Source: Phenylobacterium sp. (GTDB lineage: Bacteria; Pseudomonadota; Alphaproteobacteria; Caulobacterales; Caulobacteraceae). Taken from it: a DNA stretch of 38,998 nt. Position 1 is the first letter of the stretch, and every line of letters starts with the position of its first letter. This document shows, in pieces, positions 27,773-35,300 of this stretch. A program made the position numbers and the translations under genes. The notes beneath the pieces were generated by a model. That model saw only the letters and a program-made list of their open reading frames with translations, ran no database searches and had not been told where the DNA came from. The stretch lies in assembly GCF_030645195.1 (NCBI RefSeq), contig NZ_JAUSLW010000093.1:1-38998 (forward strand), given 5' to 3'.

Positions 27773-28033
27773 ATGACTGTGCATGTGACCCTTGAACTTA
27801 CCGATGAGCAGAAGGCGCGGTTGGACGACCTCGCGCGCCTTCAGGATTCTCCGGTCGAGGCCCTGCTCATGGACGCCGTTGAGCGCGTTCTGGATCACGA
27901 CGCCTGGTTCCGCGCCGAGGTGCAGAAGGGTCTCGATGACCTTCGCGAGGGCCGCACGGTTTCTCACGAGGAGGTCCTGGCCGAGAGCCAGGCGCGACGT
28001 GAAATGCTCCTGGCCAGGAAGGCCGCGCGTTGA
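27773..28033 (+). CDS. Type II antitoxin, CopG/ParD-like
   Basis: The 86-residue protein has an N-terminal ribbon-helix-helix-like pattern (VHVTLELTDEQKARLDDLAR, then SPVEALLMDAVERVL) followed by a helical, charged C terminus (FRAEVQKGLDDLREGRTVSH, then EEVLAES). The last part has the 'G-V--L-EGR-VSHE-V' sequence typical of the antitoxins that accompany RelE/ParE toxins. GGAGGAG (27763-27769) precedes the ATG at 27773 perfectly. It overlaps the toxin gene by 4 bp (TTGA). The antitoxin likely represses its own promoter. The pair could have moved in; it lies near the AT-rich island but has normal GC. Confidence 0.85.
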   Translation: MTVHVTLELTDEQKARLDDLARLQDSPVEALLMDAVERVLDHDAWFRAEVQKGLDDLREGRTVSHEEVLAESQARREMLLARKAAR

Positions 28034-28317
28034 AGGTCGTCTGGGCCGATAGCGCCCGGAGCGACCTCGGCCGCATCGTTCTCCACATCGCCGAGGATAA
28101 TGTCGACGCCGCCCTGCGCATGGAGGACAGGATCCAGTCGACGGTCGCCCGCCTGGACGCCATGCCGTTGCGAACCCGTCCGGGACGCTTGAGCGGCACG
28201 CGGGAGTTGGTGGTGACCGGGACGCCCTATGTCGTTGTCCTGGAGATCACAGATGAGGTGGTGGGTGTCGTGCGCGTGCTACACGGCGCGCAGGCGTGGC
28301 CGCCGCAGGAGTCCTGA
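28030..28317 (+). CDS. Type II toxin, RelE/ParE family
   Basis: The 95-residue protein shows the RelE/ParE fold pattern. VVWADSARSDLGRIVLHIAE is the first strand and helix, DNVDAALRMEDRIQSTVARL is the second helix, and RPGRLSGTRELVVTGTPYVV is the beta sheet, where R-E-L-V---PY--VY is the usual motif (here PYVVVL). VRVLHGAQAWP is the closing strand. These toxins cleave mRNA on the ribosome (RelE) or poison gyrase (ParE); the VLHGAQ-WP ending fits the ParE side. The start is TTG 28030, overlapping the antitoxin stop, so translation is coupled. The downstream glutathione transferase begins 4 bp after its stop. Confidence 0.85.
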   Translation: MKVVWADSARSDLGRIVLHIAEDNVDAALRMEDRIQSTVARLDAMPLRTRPGRLSGTRELVVTGTPYVVVLEITDEVVGVVRVLHGAQAWPPQES

Positions 28318-28320
28318 TCC

Positions 28321-28941
28321 ATGCTGAAACTCTACTCCTTCCCCGGCACGGTCAGCCTGGCGGTGCATATCGCCCTTGAGGAAGCCGGCGCCGACTACGA
28401 GCTTGTCCCGGTGGACTTCCTGACCAACGCGCAGCGCTCGCCCGAATACCTGGCCATCAATCCCAAGAGCCGGGTGCCGGCGCTGGTGACGGAGCGCGGG
28501 GTGCTGACCGAGGCGCCGGCTCTGATGACCTATGTGGCGCAGAGTTTCCCGCAGGCCGGCCTTGCGCCCCTGGACGACCCCTTCGCCTTGGCCCAGGTCC
28601 AGGCGTTCAACACCTATCTCTGCGCCACGGTCCATGTGGCCGCGGCCCACCGCCACCGCGGCTATCGCTGGGCCGACGATCCGGCCGCCATCGCCGATAT
28701 GCGCCGCAAGGCGCCCCTGAACGTCGCCGAGCACTTCGAGCTGATCGAGGCCGAATACCTGGCCGGGCCCTGGGTCATGGGGCAGGCCTATACGATCTGC
28801 GACCCCTATCTCTACACCGTGGCGGGCTGGCTGAAGCGCGACGGGATCGAAATCGACCGCTTCCCGAAGGTGGCCGCCCATTTCGCCCGCATGGGCGAGC
28901 GGCCGGCGGTGAGGAAGGTTCTTGCTCAACTGGCCGCCTGA
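28321..28941 (+). CDS. Glutathione S-transferase family protein
   Basis: GSTs conjugate glutathione to electrophiles or act as peroxidases. The 206-residue protein has the thioredoxin-like N-terminal domain (MLKLYSFPGTVSLAVHIALE, then ELVPVDFLTN; about 1-78) with the conserved cis-Pro and glutathione-binding region SRVPALVTERGVLTEAPALM. The all-helical C-terminal domain (about 88-206) includes GPWVMGQAYTICDPYLYTVA, where the G-x-x-x-T-x-x-D motif (here GQAYTICD) is intact. The beta-class position near residue 10 is Thr/Val rather than Cys. It starts 3 bp after the toxin stop, but shows no functional link with it. A hairpin at 28953-28967 follows the stop. Confidence 0.92.
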   Translation: MLKLYSFPGTVSLAVHIALEEAGADYELVPVDFLTNAQRSPEYLAINPKSRVPALVTERGVLTEAPALMTYVAQSFPQAGLAPLDDPFALAQVQAFNTYLCATVHVAAAHRHRGYRWADDPAAIADMRRKAPLNVAEHFELIEAEYLAGPWVMGQAYTICDPYLYTVAGWLKRDGIEIDRFPKVAAHFARMGERPAVRKVLAQLAA

Positions 28942-28952
28942 GGGGGTCCAGA

Positions 28953-28967
28953 CGCAAGACTCTTGCG
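28953..28967. repeat. Short perfect palindrome between GST and leuA leader
   Basis: CGCAAG (28953-28958) and CTTGCG (28962-28967) are perfect complements around ACT. It can be a weak terminator of the GST gene (no T-run follows) or an operator overlapping the -35 of the leuA promoter candidate. A GANTC site (28958-28962) sits in its centre. Confidence 0.5.
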
Positions 28968-28989
28968 GTGAAGCCGCGGATTCTATAGA
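28963..28989 (+). promoter_or_regulatory. Promoter candidate for the leuA leader
   Basis: TTGCGG (28963-28968) and TATAGA (28984-28989), 15 bp apart, form a possible -35 and -10. Transcription would start at about 28996-29000, at or next to the leader peptide ATG at 29000. This would give a leaderless or nearly leaderless leader-peptide mRNA, as known for rhizobial trpL. A second GANTC site lies at 28979-28983. Confidence 0.5.
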
Positions 28990-28999
28990 TCGTCTACCC

Positions 29000-29068
29000 A
29001 TGCGATCGCATCTGCACAGCCAGCTTCTTCTTACGCTGGGGCTTAGCCGCCCCTGGGCGCCCCTTTAG
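29000..29068 (+). CDS. leu leader peptide (22 residues)
   Basis: A short frame, ATG 29000 to TAG 29066-29068, encodes 22 residues with seven leucines, including the run QLLLTLGL. The Leu codons are CTG (29012), CTT (29024, 29027, 29030), CTG (29036), CTT (29042) and CTT (29063). Five of the seven are CTT, which is rare in this GC-rich DNA where CTG and CTC dominate. This is the pattern of a transcription-attenuation leader: ribosomes stall at the Leu codons when charged leucyl-tRNA is scarce. Competing RNA hairpins follow, and leuA starts at 29157. No Shine-Dalgarno site precedes it, which fits the leaderless start implied by the promoter candidate. Confidence 0.8.
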   Translation: MRSHLHSQLLLTLGLSRPWAPL

Positions 29069-29121
29069 GCTGCGCATCTTCGCGGCCGGGCGCTTCAGGG
29101 GATGACCCCGACGTCCGAGCC
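29057..29121 (+). promoter_or_regulatory. leuA attenuator: exclusive antiterminator and terminator
   Basis: Antiterminator: GCGCCC (29057-29062) pairs with GGGCGC (29088-29093), and GGCTGCG (29068-29074) pairs with CGCGGCC (29081-29087, one G-T pair), leaving a 5-base bulge. Terminator: 29084-29092 pairs with 29112-29121 (9 pairs, one bulged A, one G-T pair) around an inner GGGG-ATGA-CCCC hairpin (29098-29109), followed by a weak TTCT. The two share 29084-29092, so they exclude each other. A ribosome at the leader stop (29066) would cover 29057-29074 and allow the terminator; one stalled at the CTT codons near 29024-29044 leaves the antiterminator free. Confidence 0.65.
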
Positions 29122-29156
29122 TTCTAAAACACCCCCGCGAAGAATGAAGTGATCCC

Positions 29157-30752
<1,596 letters not shown>

Positions 30753-30767
30753 CGCCTCACCAACGTG

Positions 30768-30882
30768 TGTCATCCCGGTTTCCGCGGAGCGGAAGACCGG
30801 GACCCATAGTCACCGATTTTGCCGGCAAGCCCCGCGCGTCTGGGGCCCGGACAAGCCGCGTGCGCGGCTTTCCGGGATGACA
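30768..30882. repeat. 115-bp intergenic inverted-repeat element
   Basis: Ends TGTCATCCCGG (30768-30778) and CCGGGATGACA (30872-30882) are perfect inverted repeats. Inside lie TTCCGC-GGA-GCGGAA (30780-30794) and AAGCCGCG-TG-CGCGGCTT (30853-30870). It is non-coding, sits 15 bp after the leuA stop, and has the look of a dispersed Caulobacter-type intergenic repeat. It may also end leuA transcription. Confidence 0.8.
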
Positions 30883-30911
30883 GCGGAGGTGTGTCCGGCT
30901 GAGGACCTCCT

Positions 30912-31796
30912 ATGCTCTGGATCGTTCTGACCGCGGCGGCCGCGCCGCTGCAGGTGGCGCGCAATGCGCTGCAGCGCGGCCTGGTGGGGGACGCCGGACC
31001 CTGGGGCGCGACCCTGGTGCGCTTCCTGTTCGGCCTGCCGTTCTCGCTGGCGATCTTCGCGGTGGTGGCCCTTTCGACGCCGCAGGCCGATCCGCACCTG
31101 TCGGCGCGGTTCGTCATCGCCGTGACCGCCGGCGCCATCGCCCAGGTCAGCGCCACGGCGGCCCTGCTGATGGCCATGCGCCATTCCGGCTTCGCGGTGG
31201 CGACCTTCATGCAGCAGGCCTCCCTGCCGATCGCCGCCATCATGGGTTACGCCCTGTTCGGCGACCATATGAGCGCCGTCCAGTGGGCGGGGCTGGCGGC
31301 CACCACTGTGGGCCTGCTGGTGCTGTCCTGGCCCAAGGGGGAAGCCGCCGTGGCCGGGGCGCTGAACGGTTCGATGTTCGGCCTGGCGTCGGGGGTGGCC
31401 TTCGCCGTGGCGCTCAACGGCTATCGCCAGGCCGGCATGGCGCTGGAGCCCCTGCACCCGATCTATTCGGCGACGGCGGCGCTGTGCGTCGCCCAGACCC
31501 TGCAGTCCATCGTGCTGAGCGCCATCCTGGCGCTCACTCGGCCACAGGCCCTGCGCTCGGTGGCGGGATCGTGGAAGCAGTCCCTGGGGGCGGGCCTCTG
31601 CGGCACGGTGGCCTCGGCCTGCTGGTTCTCCGCCCTGGCGCTGGCGCCGGCCGGCCAGGTCCGCGCCATCGGGGTGATCGAGGGGCCCATCGCCGCGGCG
31701 GCGGGGCGCAGGCTGTTCAAGGAGAAGCTGACCCTGGCCCAGATCGCCGGCGGCTCGGCCACGGCCATCGGCGTGGTGATGACAGCCCTGGGGTAG
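30912..31796 (+). CDS. DMT-superfamily (EamA) transporter
   Basis: The 294-residue protein has about ten hydrophobic segments in two EamA repeats (about 1-135 and 150-290), the layout of drug/metabolite exporters of the DMT superfamily. Repeat 1 contains WGATLVRFLFGLPFSLAIF and HSGFAVATFMQQASLPIAAI, where the conserved segment-4 helix pattern is visible. Repeat 2 contains AGLCGTVASACWFSALALAP and IGVIEGPIAAAAGRRLFKEK, the expected final motif. Substrate is unknown. ATG 30912 follows GAGGACCTCCT, which offers a GAGG site. It is 47 bp before the dioxygenase on the same strand, so the two may be cotranscribed. The preceding gap is the 115-bp repeat element. Confidence 0.87.
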   Translation: MLWIVLTAAAAPLQVARNALQRGLVGDAGPWGATLVRFLFGLPFSLAIFAVVALSTPQADPHLSARFVIAVTAGAIAQVSATAALLMAMRHSGFAVATFMQQASLPIAAIMGYALFGDHMSAVQWAGLAATTVGLLVLSWPKGEAAVAGALNGSMFGLASGVAFAVALNGYRQAGMALEPLHPIYSATAALCVAQTLQSIVLSAILALTRPQALRSVAGSWKQSLGAGLCGTVASACWFSALALAPAGQVRAIGVIEGPIAAAAGRRLFKEKLTLAQIAGGSATAIGVVMTALG

Positions 31797-31843
31797 GGCG
31801 GTCTATGCTGAGTCATCCGCCGACAGAGCGGGGAGGGAACACC

Positions 31844-32662
31844 ATGGCCTTTGACGCCGACACCCACACCGAACGGCTGCACCGCGACGGCTACACGGTG
31901 ATCGAGGACTTCTGTGACTCAGATACGCTGGCGGCCATCCGCCGGGGCCTGGCGCCGCACATGAGCACGCACCGGGGCCGCAACGACTTCGAGGGGTTTG
32001 CGACCGAGCGGGTCTACACCCTGGTGGCGCGGGGCCGGGTGTTCGAGCGGGTGACCGAGGATCCGCGTGTCCTGGCCCTGCTCGACCGCTTCCTGCAGCC
32101 CGGCTACCTCCTCTCGGCCAGCCAGGCGATCTGCATCTATCCCGGCGAAAGCGCCCAGGCGGTCCACACCGACGACGGCTTCTATCGGCAAAGGCGTCCC
32201 CGGCCGCCGGCCTCGATGAGCGTGATCGCGGCGGTGGACGAATTCACGCAGGACAACGGCTGCACCGAGGTGATCCCCGGCAGCCACCTGTGGAGCGACG
32301 AGGCGGTGGCGGCGCTGACGCCTGCCGACCTGCCGGGCCTGCTCAAGCCCATGGTCATGCCGGCCGGGGCGGCCATCGTCTTCCAGGCCACCCTGCTGCA
32401 CCGGGGCGGCGCCAATCGCAGCGCCGCGCCGCGCCAGGCCTTCACCAACCAGTATTGCGAGCCCTGGGGCCGGACCCAGGAGAACTTCTTCCTCGGCGTG
32501 CCCCGCGAGCTGGTGAAGACCATGTCGCCCCGCCTCCAGCGCCTGCTGGGCTACGACATCTGGCCGCCCTTCATGGGCCACGTGACGGCGTCGCATCCGG
32601 CCAAGACCCTTGAGGACGGCTATGTGCCCCCGGTGCTGGTGGACCGGGTGGTCGAGGGCTAG
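31844..32662 (+). CDS. PhyH-family (phytanoyl-CoA dioxygenase-like) oxygenase
   Basis: Members of this Fe(II)/2-oxoglutarate oxygenase family hydroxylate many small molecules. The 272-residue protein carries the metal triad: His108 and Asp110 in AVHTDDGFY, and His186 in LLHRGGANRS, with Arg192 positioned to bind 2-oxoglutarate. The N terminus (HRDGYTVIEDFCDSDTLAAI) is the usual PhyH opening, and MSVIAAVDEFTQDNGCTEVI, followed by PGSH, is the conserved sheet. ATG 31844 has GGGAGG at 31831-31836; the frame is open far upstream inside the EamA gene, which is a shadow. Substrate is unknown. It sits between an exporter and a phosphatase, all on the same strand. Confidence 0.9.
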   Translation: MAFDADTHTERLHRDGYTVIEDFCDSDTLAAIRRGLAPHMSTHRGRNDFEGFATERVYTLVARGRVFERVTEDPRVLALLDRFLQPGYLLSASQAICIYPGESAQAVHTDDGFYRQRRPRPPASMSVIAAVDEFTQDNGCTEVIPGSHLWSDEAVAALTPADLPGLLKPMVMPAGAAIVFQATLLHRGGANRSAAPRQAFTNQYCEPWGRTQENFFLGVPRELVKTMSPRLQRLLGYDIWPPFMGHVTASHPAKTLEDGYVPPVLVDRVVEG

Positions 32663-32695
32663 GGACAGGAGCGTCGTGGGGCGCGAGGGGGGCAT

Positions 32696-33541
32696 ATGAG
32701 ACTGAGCGTCATCGAAGCGTTGTGCGAGCCGTCGGCGGCCCACAACGAGGACGCCTGGGGCCGGTCTGGCGAGGCGGTCTGGGTGCTGGACGGCGCAACG
32801 GGCATCGGTGATCGGCCACATCTTTCAGGCCCGACGGATGCGGCCTGGTTCGCGGAGCGGATAAACAGCGAACTGGTTGAGGCCCTGGCGGCGGCGGGGG
32901 ATATCGGCGCGGCCCTGAACCGCGCCGTCGAGGCGGTCCGTCAGGCGGCGACGCCTCTCTGTGACCTCGATAGTCTGCCGAACTTCGAACTGCCCTGCGC
33001 CAGCTTCACCCTGGCGCGGGCTGTCGGCGAGACCGCGCTGGAGTTCGCCAATCTGGGAGACTGCCGCCTGGCCTGGCGCGTGGGGCAGGGACCGGTGGCG
33101 ACCTTCGGGACCTCGGGGGTCACCGAACTGGACGCCCGAATGGAACGGCTGGTCGCGGAAAATCTGGCGCGGGGCCTGACGCTGGAAGAGGTCGGGGCCG
33201 CCGCCAAGGCGCTGGCCCGCGAGCACCGCAAGCTGATCAACATCCCTGAAGGCTACTGGATCCTGGATATCAGCGGCGCAGGCGTGCCCCACCTTCAGTT
33301 GGAAATCCTGCAGGCTCGGGAGCCGATGGACGTCCTGCTGATGAGCGACGGCTTTTCCCGGCTGGTGGATGTCTACGGCCGCTACGACTACGACTCGCTG
33401 CTCGCCGCCGTCCTGAACCGTGGCCTGGCGCCCCTCTATGCAGAACTCCGCGCCATCGAGGCGGGCGACCCCGAGTGTCGAACCTTCGCTCGCAACAAGA
33501 CGCGTGACGACGCCACGGCGGTGCTGTTGCGGTTCGCCTGA
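32696..33541 (+). CDS. PP2C-type (PPM) protein phosphatase-like protein
   Basis: The 281-residue protein shows PPM-family metal-site motifs in order: HNEDAWG (Asp19), VWVLDGATGIG (Asp32-Gly33), FANLGDCRLAW, DVLLMSDGFSRLVD and KTRDDATAVLLRF. All the aspartates that bind the two Mn/Mg ions are present, so it may dephosphorylate Ser or Thr residues. The region between (about 145-200) is variable, with LTLEEVGAAAKALAREHRK. No signal peptide or sensor domain, so it is cytosolic. It starts with ATG 32696, 33 bp after the dioxygenase stop. A partner kinase is not in the window. The Mo-box of modE lies 7 bp past its stop. Confidence 0.85.
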   Translation: MRLSVIEALCEPSAAHNEDAWGRSGEAVWVLDGATGIGDRPHLSGPTDAAWFAERINSELVEALAAAGDIGAALNRAVEAVRQAATPLCDLDSLPNFELPCASFTLARAVGETALEFANLGDCRLAWRVGQGPVATFGTSGVTELDARMERLVAENLARGLTLEEVGAAAKALAREHRKLINIPEGYWILDISGAGVPHLQLEILQAREPMDVLLMSDGFSRLVDVYGRYDYDSLLAAVLNRGLAPLYAELRAIEAGDPECRTFARNKTRDDATAVLLRFA

Positions 33542-33547
33542 GCAAGG

Positions 33548-33572
33548 CGTTATGTAGTCGAACTACATAACG
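33548..33572. promoter_or_regulatory. ModE binding site (Mo-box) before modE
   Basis: Arms CGTTATGTAGT (33548-33558) and ACTACATAACG (33562-33572) form a perfect 11-bp inverted repeat around CGA. This resembles the Mo-box, whose arms carry CGTTATAT or TATATAACG. It lies 13 bp before the modE start codon and 7 bp after the phosphatase stop, so molybdate-bound ModE would be expected to repress its own operon here. Confidence 0.8.
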
Positions 33573-33585
33573 TGAGTCCCCGCCC

Positions 33586-34386
33586 TTGGCCGCCCTGCAC
33601 ACCCTGACCGCCGCCCTGTCCCTGCGCCGCGATGGCGCGCGGGTGGGCGGCGAGCGCATCGCCCTGCTGGAGGCCATCGGCGCGGTGGGCTCCATCAGCA
33701 AGGCGGCCCAGCAGCTTGGGCTCTCCTACAAGGGCGCCTGGGACGCGGTGCAGGCCCTGAACAACCTGTTCGAGGCGCCGCTGGTGACCACCCAGGCCGG
33801 GGGTAAGGCGGGGGGCGTCGCCTTCCTGACCCCGCGCGGCCGGGCGGTGATCGCCGCCTTCCACCGGGTGGAGGCCGAGCTGGGCGCGGCCCTGGCGCGG
33901 CTGGAGGCCAGCCTGGCCGACGCCCCCGACGACGATCTCGGCGCCCTGTTCTGGAGTCTCGGCATGAAGACAAGCGCCCGCAACGCCCTGCGGGGCGTGG
34001 TCAGCCACGTCAGCGACGGAGCGGTGAGTTCCGAGGTGTCGCTGAAGATCGCCGAGGGCCTGGAGATCGTCGCCGTGGTCACCCGTCACAGCGTCGCCGA
34101 GCTGGACCTCGCCCCCGGCAAGCCGGCCATCGCCCTGATCAAGTCCAGCTTCGTCACCCTGGCGGTGGGGGAGGGCCTGCGCACCTCGGCCCGCAACCAG
34201 CTTCGCGGCCAGGTCCTGGCCCGCGAGGACGGGGCGGTGAACACCGAGGTCACCCTGAGCCTGGCCGACGGCAAGAGCCTGACGGCCACCATCACCCGCG
34301 AGAGCGCCCAGGCGCTGGACCTGAAGCCGGGCGACCCGGTCACCGCGCTGGTCAAGGCGCCGCACGTCATCCTGGCGGTGGAGTAG
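33586..34386 (+). CDS. modE: Molybdate-responsive regulator ModE
   Basis: ModE represses molybdate-uptake genes when it binds molybdate. The N-terminal winged-helix domain (about 1-110) includes LEAIGAVGSISKAAQQLGLS, then YKGAWDAVQALNNLFEAPLV, the LysR-like turn-helix of ModE. Two Mop domains follow: about 127-190 (TSARNALRGVVSHVSDGAVS) and about 197-264 (TSARNQLRGQVLAREDGAVN). Both have the S-A-R-N--RG motif that binds molybdate. Length (266) is that of full-length ModE. The start codon is TTG 33586; no better ATG is in frame. modA starts 5 bp after the stop. A Mo-box lies directly upstream, so autoregulation is expected. Confidence 0.94.
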   Translation: MAALHTLTAALSLRRDGARVGGERIALLEAIGAVGSISKAAQQLGLSYKGAWDAVQALNNLFEAPLVTTQAGGKAGGVAFLTPRGRAVIAAFHRVEAELGAALARLEASLADAPDDDLGALFWSLGMKTSARNALRGVVSHVSDGAVSSEVSLKIAEGLEIVAVVTRHSVAELDLAPGKPAIALIKSSFVTLAVGEGLRTSARNQLRGQVLAREDGAVNTEVTLSLADGKSLTATITRESAQALDLKPGDPVTALVKAPHVILAVE

Positions 34387-34391
34387 GGCTC

Positions 34392-35177
34392 ATGGGTCTC
34401 GCCGTGACGCTTACCCGCCGGATCGCCATCCTCGCCGCCGCCTGGATGCTAATCGCCGCCCCGGCGCTCGCCGCCGACAAGCCGGTCACCGTCTTCGCCG
34501 CCGCCTCCCTGAAGAACGCCCTGGACGAGGTGGGCGCGGTCTATGTCGCCCGCACCGGCGGGGAGGCGCGGTTCGCCTATGCCGGCTCCTCGGCCATCGC
34601 CCGGCAGATCGAGCAGGGGGCGCCGGCCGACATCTACATCTCCGCCGACGGCGACTGGATGGACTATCTGGCCGGCAAGAAGCTTGTCGTGGCCGCCAGC
34701 CGCCGCGACCTGCTGACCAATCACCTGGCCCTGGTCGCGCCGGCCGCTTCCAAGGTGAGGCTGAAGATCGGCAGGGGCATGCCGCTGGTCAAGGCGCTGG
34801 GCGCGGGCCGCCTGGCGCTCGCCGGCCCCGACGTGCCGGCGGGCAGGTACGCCAAGGCCTCCCTCACCAGCCTCGGGGTCTGGGACAGCGTCTCGGGCCG
34901 GCTGGCCCAGGCCGAGAACGTCCGCGCGGCCCTGCAGTACGTGGCGCGCGGGGAGAGCCCGCTGGGGATCGTCTACGATACCGACGCCAAGGTGGAGCCC
35001 AAGGTGCGGATCGTCGGCCTGTTGCCCGAGGCCAGCCATCCGCGCATCGTCTATCCGGCCGCCCTGGTGGCGGGGACGAGGAACCCCCAGGCGGGCGCCT
35101 TCCTGAGCTTCCTCAGCGGCCCGGAGGCGGGGGCGGTGTTCAGGAAGTATGGGTTCACGGTGCTGGAGCGGAAATAG
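34392..35177 (+). CDS. modA: Molybdate-binding periplasmic protein ModA
   Basis: ModA captures molybdate (and tungstate) in the periplasm and passes it to the ModBC permease. The signal peptide (IAILAAAWMLIAAPALA, cleavage at ALA-ADKP near residue 28) is followed by the ModA pattern. VTVFAAASLKNALDEVGAVY holds the substrate-binding Ser. FAYAGSSAIARQIEQGAPAD holds the second Ser. LALAGPDVPAGRYAK and LGIVYDTDAKVEP, ending KYGFTVLE, follow. Length (261) is typical. It starts 5 bp after modE, so the two form an operon. Unusually, no modB or modC follows: a repeat and a convergent ABC-F gene come next, so the permease must be encoded elsewhere or missing. Confidence 0.95.
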   Translation: MGLAVTLTRRIAILAAAWMLIAAPALAADKPVTVFAAASLKNALDEVGAVYVARTGGEARFAYAGSSAIARQIEQGAPADIYISADGDWMDYLAGKKLVVAASRRDLLTNHLALVAPAASKVRLKIGRGMPLVKALGAGRLALAGPDVPAGRYAKASLTSLGVWDSVSGRLAQAENVRAALQYVARGESPLGIVYDTDAKVEPKVRIVGLLPEASHPRIVYPAALVAGTRNPQAGAFLSFLSGPEAGAVFRKYGFTVLERK

Positions 35178-35184
35178 AAGACTA

Positions 35185-35298
35185 CTCCCTCCCCTTCATG
35201 GGGAGGGTGGACGGCGGAACGCCGGACGGGGGAATGCCGGCCAGACTCCCCCACCCGGATCGCTGCGCGATCTGTCCCTCCCCATGAAGGGGAGGGAG
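35185..35298. repeat. 114-bp inverted-repeat element between modA and ABC-F gene
   Basis: Two exact 23-bp inverted arms lie at 35185-35207 and 35276-35298; their core is CCCCTTCATGGGG and CCCCATGAAGGGG. The 68-bp middle is GC-rich and non-coding. It fills nearly the whole gap between two convergent genes, so it may end transcription from both sides. The sequence type (CTCCCTCCCC...GGGGAGG) is common as a dispersed alphaproteobacterial repeat, by recollection. Confidence 0.8.
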
Positions 35299-35300
35299 GG

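Noticed and set aside
31283..31843. Plus-strand extension upstream of the PhyH-type gene
   Set aside because: The frame runs inside the EamA gene in another phase. ATG 31844 with GGGAGG upstream is the clear start.
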